Source of the DNA: Pseudomonas sp. PA27(2017)
GTDB taxonomy: Bacteria; Pseudomonadota; Gammaproteobacteria; Pseudomonadales; Pseudomonadaceae
NCBI RefSeq assembly: GCF_001945445.1
Contig: NZ_MSXW01000011.1
Location: forward strand, 1 to 64,000
Length of the DNA stretch: 64,000 bases
Direction: 5' to 3'
Shown piece after piece: positions 48,523 to 58,010 of the stretch. The translations under genes and the position numbers were made by a program. The stretch's first letter is position 1; the number at the start of each line of letters is the position of its first letter. Under the pieces are notes generated by a model. That model searched no databases. It had not been told where the DNA came from and saw only the letters and a program-made list of their open reading frames with translations.

Positions 48523-49110
48523 ATGAAAAAGATCCTGCTCCTCAACGGCGGCAAACAATTCGCCCATTCCGACGGCCGCCTTAACCGCACGCTGCACGAA
48601 ACCGCCGCCGCGTTTCTCGACCAGGCCGGTAGCGAATTCAAGACCACCGAGATCGACGCCGGCTATGACGTCGCCGAGGAAGTGCAGAAGATTCTCTGGG
48701 CCGATGTGGTGATCTACCAGATGCCGGGCTGGTGGATGGGTGCGCCGTGGATCGTCAAGAAGTACATCGACGAGGTGTTCACCGAAGGCCATGGCAGCCT
48801 TTACGCCAACGACGGCCGTACCCGCTCCGACGCCTCGCAGAAATATGGCAGCGGCGGCCTGATCCACGGCAAGCAGTACATGCTGTCGCTGACCTGGAAC
48901 GCGCCGCAGCAGGCCTTCGACGACCCCAGTGATTTCTTCGAGGGCAAGGGCGTAGACGCGGTCTACTTCCCCTTCCACAAGTCCCAGCAGTTCCTGGGCA
49001 TGAGCGCCCTGCCGACCTTCCTGTGCGTGGACGTGATGAAACGCCCGGATGTCGAGCGTGACGTGCAGCGCTACCGCGAACACCTGGCCCGCGTGCTGCA
49101 GAGCGCCTGA
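48523..49110 (+). CDS. mdaB: NAD(P)H quinone oxidoreductase MdaB
   Basis: A 195-residue flavodoxin-like reductase with the MdaB start KKILLLNGGKQFAHSDGRLN and the QMPGWWMGAPWIVKKYIDEVFTEGHG block at about 66-91. GGLIHGKQYMLSLTWNAP also fits. FAD-dependent quinone reduction protects from oxidative stress. Divergent from the ABM gene by 153 bp, so they may share regulation. Confidence 0.93.
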   Translation: MKKILLLNGGKQFAHSDGRLNRTLHETAAAFLDQAGSEFKTTEIDAGYDVAEEVQKILWADVVIYQMPGWWMGAPWIVKKYIDEVFTEGHGSLYANDGRTRSDASQKYGSGGLIHGKQYMLSLTWNAPQQAFDDPSDFFEGKGVDAVYFPFHKSQQFLGMSALPTFLCVDVMKRPDVERDVQRYREHLARVLQSA

Positions 49111-49176
49111 CACGGCATGACAAACGGGGCCGCGACCGGCACTATCGGTCGCTCCGCCTCGCCATGGATTGCCCCA

Positions 49177-49722
49177 ATGCCCCTCCCCAGCCTCCATACG
49201 CCACGCCTGCTGTTGCAGCCCCTGCAACTGGCAGACGCCGAGCAGATCCAGCCGCTGTTCGGCCAATGGGAGGTGGTGCGCTACCTCAATGCCCAAGTGC
49301 CCTGGCCCTACCCGGCCGATGGCGCGCTGGGCTACCTGCGTGATGTCGCCCTGCCCGCCATGGCTGCCGGCCAGGAATGGCACTGGACGCTACGGCCCAT
49401 GGCCGAGCCCGAGCGGGTAATCGGTGTGGTCAGCCTGATGGATACGCCGGGCAACAACCGCGGCTTCTGGATAGCGCCAAGCTGGCAACGCCAGGGCCTG
49501 ATGAGCGAGGCCTGCGTGGCGGTCAACCGCTACTGGTTCGAGGTGTTGCAGCGCCCGCTGATGGAGGTGCCCAAGGCGCTGGCCAACATCGCCTCGCAGC
49601 GGCTGTCCGAGCGCGAAGGCATGCGCCTGGTGGCGACCGGCGAGAGCGATTACGTGTGCGGCCGGTTGCCCTCCCAGACCTGGGCGCTCAGCCGCGAGGA
49701 ATGGCTAAACCGGCAGACCTGA
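49177..49722 (+). CDS. GNAT family N-acetyltransferase (RimJ/RimL-like)
   Basis: A 181-residue GNAT starting LHTPRLLLQPLQLADAEQIQPLF. The acetyl-CoA site is FWIAPSWQRQGLMSEAC at about 88-104 (QRQGLM as QxxGxx). The ATG at 49177 is chosen by homology; an upstream ATG (49117) is in frame but not supported. Acceptor unknown. Confidence 0.82.
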   Translation: MPLPSLHTPRLLLQPLQLADAEQIQPLFGQWEVVRYLNAQVPWPYPADGALGYLRDVALPAMAAGQEWHWTLRPMAEPERVIGVVSLMDTPGNNRGFWIAPSWQRQGLMSEACVAVNRYWFEVLQRPLMEVPKALANIASQRLSEREGMRLVATGESDYVCGRLPSQTWALSREEWLNRQT

Positions 49723-49739
49723 AATCTGCCGGTGCTGCA

Positions 49740-50930
49740 TCACAGCGGCTGCGGCTTGAGCGGCCGGGAAAAGCGGTAGGTGGTCACCCCGCACAGCAGC
49801 AGGCCAGCGATGCCAAGTAGGCCGCCGACGATGCCCACATTGGCCACGCCCAATTGGCTGCTCACCAGGCTGCCGAGCAAGGCGCCACCGCCGATGCCGA
49901 CGTTGAAGATGCCCGAGAACAGCGCCATGGCCACGTCGGTGGCGTCCGAGGCGAGGTTGAGCACCTTGGCCTGCAGTGCCAGGCCGAAGCACATCATGGC
50001 GACGCCCCAGATCACGCTCAGTGTGGCCAGCAAAGCGTGCTCGCGGGCCACCGGCAGCAGGAGCAGCATGCACAGGCTCAGCGTGCCGATCGCGGTGATC
50101 ACGAACCCTCGTGGAAAGCGCGTGCTGTAACGGCTGAACAGAATCGAACCGATGATCCCCGCGCAGCCGAACAGCAACAGCAGCACGGTGACCATATCCG
50201 CCGCAATACCGGCGACTTCCAGCGCGAACGGCTCGATGTAGGTGTACGCGGTGAAGTGGGCGGTGATCACCAGGGCGGTAAGCACGTACACGGTGACCAG
50301 CGCCGGGCGCTTGAACAGCACCGGCAGGCTGCGCAACGAGCCGGAGTTCTGGCTCGGCAGCAGCGGCAGGCTCTTTATCAGGCACAGCACCACCACACCA
50401 GCCACCACGGCGATGGTGGTGAAGGTCGTGCGCCAGCCCAGCACTTCGCCGATCACCCGGCCCAGGGGAATGCCCAGCACCATGGCCAGCGCACTGCCGG
50501 TCGCCAGCAGGCCAAGGGCTTGCGCCTGTTTGCCTGGCGGCGCCACCCGCACCGCCAGGGACGCGGTGATCGCCCAGAACAGCGCGTGGGCCAGGGCGAT
50601 GCCGATGCGGCTGATCACCAGCACGGTGAAATTCCAGGCGATGCCGGACAGCACATGGCTGGCGATGAACAGCACGAACACGAAGGCCAACAGCTTGCGC
50701 CGCTCGATATTGCGGGTCAGCAGCATCAGCGGCAACGAGGCCAACGCCACCACCCAGGCATAGATGGTCAGCATCAGGCCGACGCTGGCGGTGGTCATCT
50801 CGAAGCTGTGGCCGATCTGGCTCAGCAAGCCGACCGGCACGAACTCGGTGGTATTGAAGATGAAGGCGCCCAGCGCCAAGGCGATCACGCTCAGCCAGCT
50901 ACCGCTGTGCGCTTGTTCCGGTGTGTTCAT
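49740..50930 (-). CDS. MFS sugar efflux transporter SotB-like
   Basis: A 396-residue MFS carrier with twelve helices. [21 protein letters not shown] at about 25-45 and the loop [22 protein letters not shown] are typical of the SotB/YdeA/AraJ group of efflux carriers. Substrate (arabinose/IPTG-like sugars or drugs) is inferred from family only. Confidence 0.85.
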   Translation of the reverse strand: MNTPEQAHSGSWLSVIALALGAFIFNTTEFVPVGLLSQIGHSFEMTTASVGLMLTIYAWVVALASLPLMLLTRNIERRKLLAFVFVLFIASHVLSGIAWNFTVLVISRIGIALAHALFWAITASLAVRVAPPGKQAQALGLLATGSALAMVLGIPLGRVIGEVLGWRTTFTTIAVVAGVVVLCLIKSLPLLPSQNSGSLRSLPVLFKRPALVTVYVLTALVITAHFTAYTYIEPFALEVAGIAADMVTVLLLLFGCAGIIGSILFSRYSTRFPRGFVITAIGTLSLCMLLLLPVAREHALLATLSVIWGVAMMCFGLALQAKVLNLASDATDVAMALFSGIFNVGIGGGALLGSLVSSQLGVANVGIVGGLLGIAGLLLCGVTTYRFSRPLKPQPL

Positions 50931-51267
50931 TCGGCTGATATCCGCCCTTGGGGAACGCCTCGGCTACAACGGCCAATCGCCCGAAGCCGGATGGCAACGA
51001 GCGCGGTAGGAAGCGAACGGAAAAAATGTAAACCCCATTCCTGACGAACACGCACACGGCAGCTCGCGCTCCCAATGGCGATGAACGCTGGGAGTGGCGA
51101 TGCGGAGAGCGGAAAATTATAGGTATGGGATGGTCTGCGGCGGCGATTCTACGCGCGGCCTGGTGGCTGAACAATATGCTCGAGAAAGCGTTATTTGGAT
51201 GGGCGACGGCCGGTCTTCAGAACGAGCATCGACTGTCGTTTACGAATATGGGGAGAGGCAGGTTCAA

Positions 51268-51420
51268 GGCAGAAGCAGCCACTAAAAACCAACCTATGGG
51301 AGCCCCGACCTCGGGGCGAAACGATTGCAGCCTAGTTACCTATCGGCGGCGCCTGAGCGAATCGCCGCGAGGTCGCGGCTTCCACAGAGGATCGGGTAAC
51401 GGCCGCTCCCGCCACTCCCC
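51268..51420. repeat. REP doublet (BIME-like), copy 2
   Basis: Reverse complement of the element at 6950-7113, with clear similarity over about 150 bp, including GAGCCCCGACCTCGGGGCG and CCGCGAGGTCGCGG. It lies between sotB and the GntR gene. The adjacent 50931-51267 shows no gene. Confidence 0.8.
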
Positions 51421-51424
51421 TGCC

Positions 51425-52141
51425 CTAATCCGGCACTTCCACACTGATATGAATCGCATCATGGCGCCAGTACTCCAGGTCGCAGTCGATCAGCCGGCCA
51501 TGCTGGTCGCGGTTGACCCGGGTGATGCGCAGTGCCGGGCTGCCGGCGGCGACCTTGAGCGCCGCAGCGGCATCGGCGTGCAGCGCGGTGGGTACCATGT
51601 CGAAGCGCACGCGGCCGTAGCGCACGTCGTATTCGCTGGCGTACAGCTCGGTCAGCGAACGGGTCAGGTCGAAGTCAAGAATGCCGGGAAAGTAACTTGG
51701 GTTCAGGTAATGCTCGACGTACAGCACCAGGCGCCCGTCGATGCGCCGCGCACGGCGGATCTGATAGACGCTCGACAGCCCCGACAGGCCCAGCACCTGG
51801 CAGATCTGCGCATTGGCCGGCATCAGCCGGGCGCTCAGCACTTCGGTGGCCGGCACCCGTCCCTGCTCGGCGACCATGGCATGGAAGTGGGTGCGCACCG
51901 ATGGGTTGTAGGCCACCCGCGCGGGCGACACAAACCAGCCGCGGCGCTCCTCGCGGTACACCAGCCCCTGGGCCTCCAGCTGCCCCAACGCTTCACGCAG
52001 GGTAATGCGGGTGGTATCGAACAGCTCGCTCAGCCGGCGCTCGGCCGGCAGCTTGCAGCCGGCGAGCAACAAACCGTGTTCGATTTGCTCCTGCAACGCG
52101 CGGCAGATGGTGGTAACGGCCCGCGGCGTGTCATCGCGCAT
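51425..52141 (-). CDS. GntR-family regulator (HutC/UTRA type)
   Basis: A 238-residue regulator: N-terminal winged helix (LQEQIEHGLLLAGCKLPAERRLSELFDTTRITLREALGQLEAQG at about 15-58) and a UTRA ligand domain (about 80-230). Start at ATG 52141 with AAGG upstream. Divergent from an ABC operon. A near-perfect TGGACTAGACCA lies upstream at 52157-52168 and another at 52398-52409, suggesting it controls itself and the operon. The PhnR-type 2-aminoethylphosphonate regulators are the closest idea. Confidence 0.88.
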   Translation of the reverse strand: MRDDTPRAVTTICRALQEQIEHGLLLAGCKLPAERRLSELFDTTRITLREALGQLEAQGLVYREERRGWFVSPARVAYNPSVRTHFHAMVAEQGRVPATEVLSARLMPANAQICQVLGLSGLSSVYQIRRARRIDGRLVLYVEHYLNPSYFPGILDFDLTRSLTELYASEYDVRYGRVRFDMVPTALHADAAAALKVAAGSPALRITRVNRDQHGRLIDCDLEYWRHDAIHISVEVPD

Positions 52142-52156
52142 CACCTTGATTCCTTT

Positions 52157-52168
52157 TGGACTAGACCA
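52157..52168. promoter_or_regulatory. GntR/HutC-type operator near the regulator start
   Basis: TGGACTAGACCA matches TGGTCTAGACCA (the DasR/NagR-type consensus) at 11 of 12 positions, 15 bp upstream of the GntR start codon. Probable autoregulation. Confidence 0.7.
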
Positions 52169-52397
52169 GCCCTATTACGGGGCATGTCGCAGCCATCTGA
52201 GCGGCTGCCTCTGGCCCGGCAAGCCTAGGCACGCACCATGACCGGCAGATGACAGCCAGGCTGCAAGCAGGGCTCATGCCAGACAATTCAACGGCTTGAG
52301 CTGGTCTACGCTCTCTAGGCGCAACGCCGATGCCGGATGGCCGATCCCGTCGACACAAAACTGTCATTGGCAGCGCCTACATTGGCTTGGCTCTTGC

Positions 52398-52409
52398 TGA
52401 TCTAGACCA
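52398..52409. promoter_or_regulatory. GntR/HutC-type operator before the ABC operon
   Basis: TGATCTAGACCA matches TGGTCTAGACCA at 11 of 12 positions and lies 26 bp upstream of the substrate-binding protein start. A weaker half-site, TGGTCTACG, is at about 52302. Confidence 0.7.
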
Positions 52410-52435
52410 ACCTCTCAATGCAAAGGAGTTTCCCG

Positions 52436-53494
52436 ATGAAACAACTGCTACTGGCATCGCTGATGGGCAGCGCCATCGCTCTGGCCTCCCACGCCATGGC
52501 CGCCGAGACGGATTTAACTGCACTGGAACAGGCCGCACGCAAAGAAGGCGCCGTGAACAGCGTCGGCATGCCGGACAGTTGGGCCAACTGGAAGGACACC
52601 TGGCAGGATCTGGCCGACAAGTACGGCCTCAAGCACATGGACACCGACATGAGCTCGGCCCAGGAAATCGCCAAGTTCGCGGCCGAGAAGGACAACGCCA
52701 CCGCCGACATCGGTGACGTGGGCGCCGCATTCGGCCCCATCGCCGTGCAGCAGGGCGTGACCCAGCCCTACAAGCCGAGCACCTGGGACCAGGTACCCGA
52801 GTGGGCCAAGGACAAGGACGGCCACTGGGCGCTCGCCTACACCGGCTCGATCGCCTTCATCGTCAACAAGCAGCTGGTCAAGGACGTGCCGAAAAGCTGG
52901 GCCGACCTCAAAACCGGCAAGTACCGCGTGGCAATCGGCGACGTCAGCGCCGCCGCCCAGGCGGTCAACGGTGTGCTGGCCGCGGCCATCGCCAATGGCG
53001 GCGACGAAAAGAACATCCAGCCGGGCCTGGATTTCTTCGCCGAAATCGCCGAGCAGGGTCGCCTGTCGCTGGCCAACCCGACCATCCAGACCCTCGAGAA
53101 GGGTGAAGTGGAAGTCGGTATCGTCTGGGACTTCAACGGCCTGTCCTACCGCGACCAGATCGACCCGAACCGCTTCGAGGTGCTGATCCCGTCCGATGGT
53201 TCGGTGATCTCCGGCTACACCACCATCATCAACAAATACGCCAAGCACCCCAACGCCGCCAAGCTGACCCGCGAATACATCTTCAGCGATGCCGGGCAGA
53301 TCAACCTGGCCAAGGGCAACGCCCGGCCGATTCGCGCCGAGCACCTGACCCTGCCGGCCGAGGTCCAGGCCAAGCTGCTGCCCAACGAACAGTACGCCAA
53401 GGTCAAGCCGATCAAGGATGCCGCCGCCTGGGAAGCGACCTCCAAGGCCCTGCCGCAGCAGTGGCAGGAAAACGTGATCATCAATATGGAGTGA
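52436..53494 (+). CDS. ABC transporter periplasmic substrate-binding protein
   Basis: A 352-residue periplasmic-binding protein. Signal peptide MKQLLLASLMGSAIALASHAMAA, cleaved near AMAAET. The body has the alpha/beta fold of the type used for iron, spermidine or phosphonate substrates (GDVGAAFGPIAVQQGVTQPY, GWADLKTGKYRVAIGDVSAAAQAVNG). AAAGGAG precedes the start. First gene of the GntR-controlled operon. Confidence 0.9.
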   Translation: MKQLLLASLMGSAIALASHAMAAETDLTALEQAARKEGAVNSVGMPDSWANWKDTWQDLADKYGLKHMDTDMSSAQEIAKFAAEKDNATADIGDVGAAFGPIAVQQGVTQPYKPSTWDQVPEWAKDKDGHWALAYTGSIAFIVNKQLVKDVPKSWADLKTGKYRVAIGDVSAAAQAVNGVLAAAIANGGDEKNIQPGLDFFAEIAEQGRLSLANPTIQTLEKGEVEVGIVWDFNGLSYRDQIDPNRFEVLIPSDGSVISGYTTIINKYAKHPNAAKLTREYIFSDAGQINLAKGNARPIRAEHLTLPAEVQAKLLPNEQYAKVKPIKDAAAWEATSKALPQQWQENVIINME

Positions 53495-53506
53495 TCCAGG
53501 CGATCT

Positions 53507-53576
53507 GTAGCCCGGGTCGAGCGCAGCGACACCCGGGAAACCTGCCCTGGGTATCGCTTCGCTCAACCCAGGCTAC
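53507..53576. repeat. REP doublet of the GTAGCCCGGGT class
   Basis: GTAGCCCGGGTCGAGCGCAGC runs into CCCGGG, and CCCTGGGTATCGCTTCGCTC runs into CCCAGGCTAC. Together they are a large imperfect palindrome in the gap between the binding-protein gene and the phosphatase gene. A different REP class from the others. Confidence 0.7.
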
Positions 53577-53608
53577 GTCTCTACGTTTTTCTCAACCCAG
53601 GATCACCC

Positions 53609-54415
53609 ATGCCGTCCAAGGTCATCCTCGTCCTGCTCGACGGCCTCAATTTCGAGGTCGCCCGGCATGCGCTCGGCCACCTGCAGGCCTATCGCGCCGC
53701 AGGCCGTGTCGCGCTGTACAAGCTCGAGTGCGAACTGCCGTCACTGTCGCGTCCGCTCTACGAGTGCATTCTTACTGGCGTCGCGCCCATCGACAGCGGC
53801 ATCGTGCACAACAACGTGGTGCGCCTGAGCAGCGAGCGCAGCGTGTTCCATTACGCCCGCGCCGCCGGGCTGAGCACCGCGGCTGCCGCTTACCACTGGG
53901 TCAGCGAGCTGTACAACCGCGCGCCCTTCGTGGCCGCTCGTGATCGACATACCGTTGAGCCCGAGCTGCCGATCCAGCACGGGCACTTCTATTACGTCGA
54001 CCATTACCCGGACTCGCACCTGTTCGACGATGCCGAGAGCCTGCGCCTCGCCCATGCGCCGGACTTCCTGCTGGTGCACCCGATGAACATCGACGACGCC
54101 GGCCACAAGCATGGCCTGGGCAGCAGCCAATACCGCAATGCCGCGCGCGTCGCCGACATCCTGCTGGCCAACTACCTGCAAGGCTGGCTGGACGCCGGTT
54201 ACCAGGTGCTGGTGACGGCCGACCACGGCATGAACGACGACCGCTCCCACAACGGCCTGCTGCCCGAAGAGCGCGAAGTGCCGCTGTTCGTGCTCGGTGA
54301 TGCCTTCAGCCTTAGCGAAGCCGCCGCGCCGAAGCAACTGGAGCTATGCGGCACGATCTGCGAGCTGCTCGGCGTGGCCCATGACAAACCTCTGTGCCGG
54401 GAGCTGCTGCGATGA
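53609..54415 (+). CDS. Alkaline phosphatase-superfamily hydrolase (phosphodiesterase/phosphonoacetate hydrolase-like)
   Basis: A 268-residue NPP/iPGM-superfamily enzyme: KVILVLLDGLNFEVARH (metal-binding Asp), PSLSRPLYECILTG (nucleophile Ser/Thr region), HPMNIDDAGHKHG and TADHGMNDDRSHNG (metal-binding His/Asp). These are the conserved blocks of two-metal phospho/phosphonohydrolases. No signal peptide, so it acts in the cytoplasm on an imported compound. It sits in an ABC uptake operon. The exact substrate (phosphonoacetate or another organophosphorus compound) is inferred. Confidence 0.85.
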   Translation: MPSKVILVLLDGLNFEVARHALGHLQAYRAAGRVALYKLECELPSLSRPLYECILTGVAPIDSGIVHNNVVRLSSERSVFHYARAAGLSTAAAAYHWVSELYNRAPFVAARDRHTVEPELPIQHGHFYYVDHYPDSHLFDDAESLRLAHAPDFLLVHPMNIDDAGHKHGLGSSQYRNAARVADILLANYLQGWLDAGYQVLVTADHGMNDDRSHNGLLPEEREVPLFVLGDAFSLSEAAAPKQLELCGTICELLGVAHDKPLCRELLR

Positions 54416-55260
54416 GCGCCACCCACAAACCCCGCGGCAAATGGCTGGCAGCGCTGTGCCTGCTGCCCTTCGCGCTGTTCTTCTTCGCCTTTCAGGTCGC
54501 TCCGCTGATCTGGGTGGCGATCAACAGCCTCAACACCCCGGACGGCTGGGGGCTGGGCAATTTCGAGAAAGCCTTCGCCTCCAAGTTCTACATGCAGGCG
54601 GTCAAGCACAGCCTGCAGATCGCCTTCTGGTCGAGCGTGTTCGGCATGCTCATCGCCATCGTCGGCAGCTACTCGCTGCGCCAGGTGGACTCGAAACTGC
54701 GCGATTTCGTGATCGCCTTTTCCAACATGACCAGCAACTTCGCCGGCGTGCCCCTGGCCTTCGCCTTCATCATCCTCCTCGGTTTCAACGGCGCGCTGAC
54801 CCTGCTGCTGATCCAGGCCGGGCTGATCGACAGCTTCAACCTGTACTCCAAGAACGGCCTGATCGTGCTTTACACCTACTTCCAGATTCCCCTCGGTGTG
54901 CTGCTGCTCTACCCAGCCTTCGACGCCCTGCGCCAGGACTGGCGCGAGTCCGCCGCGCTGCTCGGCGCTGGCACCTGGGCCTTCTGGCGGCATATCGGCC
55001 TGCCGGTGCTGACTCCGGCGCTGCTCGGCACCTTCGTGATCCTGCTGGCCAATGCCTTGGGCGCTTACGCCACGGTGTATTACCTGACCACCGGCAACTT
55101 CAACGTGCTGCCGATCCGCATCGCCGCGATGATTTCCGGGGACATTTCCCTCGACCCGAACATGGCCAGCGCCCTGGCGATGATCCTGGTCGGCCTGATG
55201 GCGGCGATCACCCTCGTCCATCAATTGCTGCTGAGGAGGAGCTACCATGTCCCGCGCTGA
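54412..55260 (+). CDS. ABC transporter permease
   Basis: A 282-residue permease with six predicted helices and the family loop DALRQDWRESAALLGAGTWAFWRHIGLPVLTPALLG, an EAA-type motif contacting the ATPase. It overlaps the phosphohydrolase by 4 bp (ATGA) and the next permease by 14 bp. It works with the second permease as a heterodimer. Confidence 0.9.
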   Translation: MSATHKPRGKWLAALCLLPFALFFFAFQVAPLIWVAINSLNTPDGWGLGNFEKAFASKFYMQAVKHSLQIAFWSSVFGMLIAIVGSYSLRQVDSKLRDFVIAFSNMTSNFAGVPLAFAFIILLGFNGALTLLLIQAGLIDSFNLYSKNGLIVLYTYFQIPLGVLLLYPAFDALRQDWRESAALLGAGTWAFWRHIGLPVLTPALLGTFVILLANALGAYATVYYLTTGNFNVLPIRIAAMISGDISLDPNMASALAMILVGLMAAITLVHQLLLRRSYHVPR

Positions 55261-56044
55261 TGCCCCAGCAGCCAGCCTTTACCACCGCGTGGTGGTCTGG
55301 CTGCTGTTCCTGATCCTGCTGCTGCCGCTGGCCGGCACCCTGCTCTACTCCCTGGCCACTAGCTGGTCGGCGACCATTCTGCCGGATGGCCTGACCTTCA
55401 AGTGGTACCTGGAGCTGTGGGGCGAGCCGCGCTTTCTCAAGGCTTTCGGCCAGTCGCTGCTGGTCTGCTTCGGCGCCCTGGCGCTGTCGGTGGTGCTGAT
55501 CCTGCCGCTGCTGTTCGTGGTGCATTACCACTTCCCGAAACTCGACGCGGTGATGAACGTGCTGATCCTGCTGCCGTTCGCCGTGCCGCCGGTGGTGTCC
55601 GCCGTGGGCCTGCTGCAGCTCTACGGCTCCGGGCCGCTGGCAATGGTCGGCACGCCGTGGATCCTGATCGGCTGCTACTTCACCATTGCCCTGCCGTTCA
55701 TGTACCGGGCCATCACCAACAACCTGCAGGCGATCAACCTGCGCGACCTGATGGACGCCGCCCACCTGCTCGGCGCCAGTACCTGGAAGGCCGCCTTTCT
55801 GGTGGTGCTGCCCAACCTGCGCAAGGGCCTGATGGTGTCGCTGTTCCTGTCGTTCAGCTTCCTGTTCGGCGAATTCGTGTTCGCCAACCTGCTGGTCGGC
55901 ACGCGCTACGAAACCCTGCAGGTGTATCTGAACAACATGAAGAACAGCAGCGGCCACTTCAACAGCGCCCTGGTGATCTCCTACTTCTTTTTCGTCCTGG
56001 TGTTCACCTGGGCGGCCAATCGACTGAACAGGGACAAGGCATGA
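55247..56044 (+). CDS. ABC transporter permease
   Basis: A 265-residue permease with six helices and the EAA motif LMDAAHLLGASTWKAAFLVVLPNLRKGLMV. It overlaps the previous permease by 14 bp and the ATPase by 4 bp (ATGA). Confidence 0.9.
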   Translation: MSRADAPAASLYHRVVVWLLFLILLLPLAGTLLYSLATSWSATILPDGLTFKWYLELWGEPRFLKAFGQSLLVCFGALALSVVLILPLLFVVHYHFPKLDAVMNVLILLPFAVPPVVSAVGLLQLYGSGPLAMVGTPWILIGCYFTIALPFMYRAITNNLQAINLRDLMDAAHLLGASTWKAAFLVVLPNLRKGLMVSLFLSFSFLFGEFVFANLLVGTRYETLQVYLNNMKNSSGHFNSALVISYFFFVLVFTWAANRLNRDKA

Positions 56045-57027
56045 GCTTCCTGAGCATCCAGAACCTGCACAAAAGCTACGGCGGCACCGCGATTTTCAGC
56101 GACATCAACGCGGAGATCGAGCAAGGCGAATTCGTCACCCTGCTCGGCCCTTCGGGCTGCGGCAAATCCACCCTGCTGCGCTGCATCGCCGGCCTCACCG
56201 AGGTCAACGGCGGCAAGATCCTGCTCGGCGGCGAAGACCTGGTGCCGCTGTCGCCGCAAAAGCGCGGCATCGGCATGGTGTTCCAGAGCTACGCGCTGTT
56301 CCCCAACATGACCGCCGCGCAGAACGTGGCCTTCGGCCTGCGCATGCAGAAGGTCGGCAAGGAAGAATCCGCCGACCGCGTACAGGAAGCCCTGGCGATG
56401 GTCGAGCTGGGCGACTTCGCCGGCCGCTACCCGCATCAGCTGTCCGGCGGCCAGTGCCAGCGCGTCGCCCTGGCCCGTTCGCTGGTCACCCGCCCACGGC
56501 TACTGCTGCTCGACGAGCCGCTGTCGGCCCTCGATGCGCGTATTCGCAAGCACCTGCGCGAGCAGATCCGCAGCATTCAGCAGGAGCTTGGCCTGACCAC
56601 GATTTTCGTCACCCACGATCAGGAAGAGGCGCTGGTGATGAGCGACCGCATCTTCCTGATGAACGCCGGGCGCATCGTCCAGAGCGGCGACGCGGAAACC
56701 CTTTACACCGCGCCGGCCGACGCCTTCGCCGCCGGTTTCATCGGCAACTACAACCTGCTCGACGCGCCCACCGCCAGCCGCCTGTTCGGCTATCCGGTCA
56801 GCAGCCAGGTGGCCATCCGCCCGGAAGCCATCGTGCTCGGCCAGGGCCCGATCAGCGCAATCATTCGCAGCCACGCCCTGCTCGGTAATATCATCCGCTA
56901 CCGGGTGGACGCCGGCGGCGTGGAACTGCTGGTCGACGTGCTCAACCGCAGCGCCGACGACCTGCACGCCAACGGCCACCCCATCTCACTGGATATCGCG
57001 GCGCATGCCGTAAAAGAGGTAGCTTGA
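56041..57027 (+). CDS. ABC transporter ATP-binding protein
   Basis: A 328-residue ATPase with Walker A GPSGCGKST at about 38-46, signature LSGGQCQRVALARSL, Walker B LLLLDEPLSALD and switch His in FVTHDQEEA. A C-terminal TOBE-like domain (about 260-328) is present. Typical of polyamine/iron/phosphonate-type importers. The frame is open upstream at 55402, but this ATG (56041) is supported by its overlap with the permease. Confidence 0.93.
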   Translation: MSFLSIQNLHKSYGGTAIFSDINAEIEQGEFVTLLGPSGCGKSTLLRCIAGLTEVNGGKILLGGEDLVPLSPQKRGIGMVFQSYALFPNMTAAQNVAFGLRMQKVGKEESADRVQEALAMVELGDFAGRYPHQLSGGQCQRVALARSLVTRPRLLLLDEPLSALDARIRKHLREQIRSIQQELGLTTIFVTHDQEEALVMSDRIFLMNAGRIVQSGDAETLYTAPADAFAAGFIGNYNLLDAPTASRLFGYPVSSQVAIRPEAIVLGQGPISAIIRSHALLGNIIRYRVDAGGVELLVDVLNRSADDLHANGHPISLDIAAHAVKEVA

Positions 57028-57680
57028 TGGCCCTGGCAATTTTCGATCTCGACGAAACCCTGATCAACGGAGACTGCGCCAGCCTGTGGAGCGAACACAT
57101 GGCTACGCTGGGCTGGGTCGACGGCGAGAGCTTCATCGCCAAGGATCACCAGCTGATGGCGCTGTACGCCGAAGGCAAGCTGGCCATGGAGGACTACATG
57201 AGCTTCAGCCTGTCGCCGCTGGTGGGGCGCACGCCGGAAGAAGTCGCCTTCGTGGTCGAGCCTTTCGTGGAAGACGTGATCGAGCCGATCTTCTACAGCG
57301 ACGCCACCCGCTGCCTGGCCACCCACCGCGAGGCCGGCGACCGCATTCTGATCATCTCCGCCTCGGCGCACTTCCTGGTCAGCGCCATCGCCGAACGCCT
57401 CAAGGTCGACGAAGTGCTGGCCATCGATCTGCACGAGGAATACGGCCATTACAGCGGCAAGACCGAGGGTGTATTGACCTACCGCGAAGGCAAGGTCACC
57501 CGCCTGCACGCCTGGCTGGAAGAACACGGCGAAACGCTGGACGGCGCCTATTTCTACTCCGACTCACGCAACGACCTGCCGCTGCTGCAGCGGGTCGACA
57601 AACCTCACGCGGTCAACCCCGACCCGGTGCTGCGCGAGCATGCCGAACGTGAAGGTTGGCCGATCTTGAGCTGGAGTTGA
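57027..57680 (+). CDS. HAD-superfamily phosphatase (SerB-like, HAD-IB)
   Basis: A 217-residue phosphatase with the nucleophile motif AIFDLDETLINGDCASL (DxD), motif II IISASAHFLVSAI (Ser), Lys around KVDEVL/GKTEGVLTYREGK and motif IV FYSDSRNDLPLL. The ATPase stop overlaps the ATG by one base. The substrate is unknown; in this operon it could dephosphorylate a product of the imported compound. Confidence 0.87.
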   Translation: MALAIFDLDETLINGDCASLWSEHMATLGWVDGESFIAKDHQLMALYAEGKLAMEDYMSFSLSPLVGRTPEEVAFVVEPFVEDVIEPIFYSDATRCLATHREAGDRILIISASAHFLVSAIAERLKVDEVLAIDLHEEYGHYSGKTEGVLTYREGKVTRLHAWLEEHGETLDGAYFYSDSRNDLPLLQRVDKPHAVNPDPVLREHAEREGWPILSWS

Positions 57681-57726
57681 GGCAGAGGTCGATAGCAGCA
57701 ATGTGGCGGTAACGCCGTTCACGATC

Positions 57727-57811
57727 GTGGGAGGGGCTTTAGCCCCGGTCTCTTACGCCTAGCCTGGCAAAAGATCGAGGCTAAAGCGGAAAGCGGCCCG
57801 GCCTCTCCCAC
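57727..57811. repeat. REP doublet after the ABC operon
   Basis: GTGGGAGGGGCTTTAGCCCC and, on the other side, GAGGCTAAAGC then CCTCTCCCAC; nested arms CTTTAGCC/GGCTAAAG. It could also end the operon's transcript. The remaining 57812-58010 shows no gene. Confidence 0.75.
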
Positions 57812-58010
57812 AAAAGCTCCGCTCACCGTCCACTCGCCGGTAGCTGCCTATCGTCACCGGCTGCACTCGGCCAGAAGCGGAGCTCCGTGTAGTCCCCCTT
57901 CGCGACGCATAGTTATTGGTTTAGTGTTATTTTGATATCATCCGTGCGACATTCACGTCAGCGCTCAGACTGGAAAACCGTTGATAAATATTTCTCGAAA
58001 GGAATTCGAC

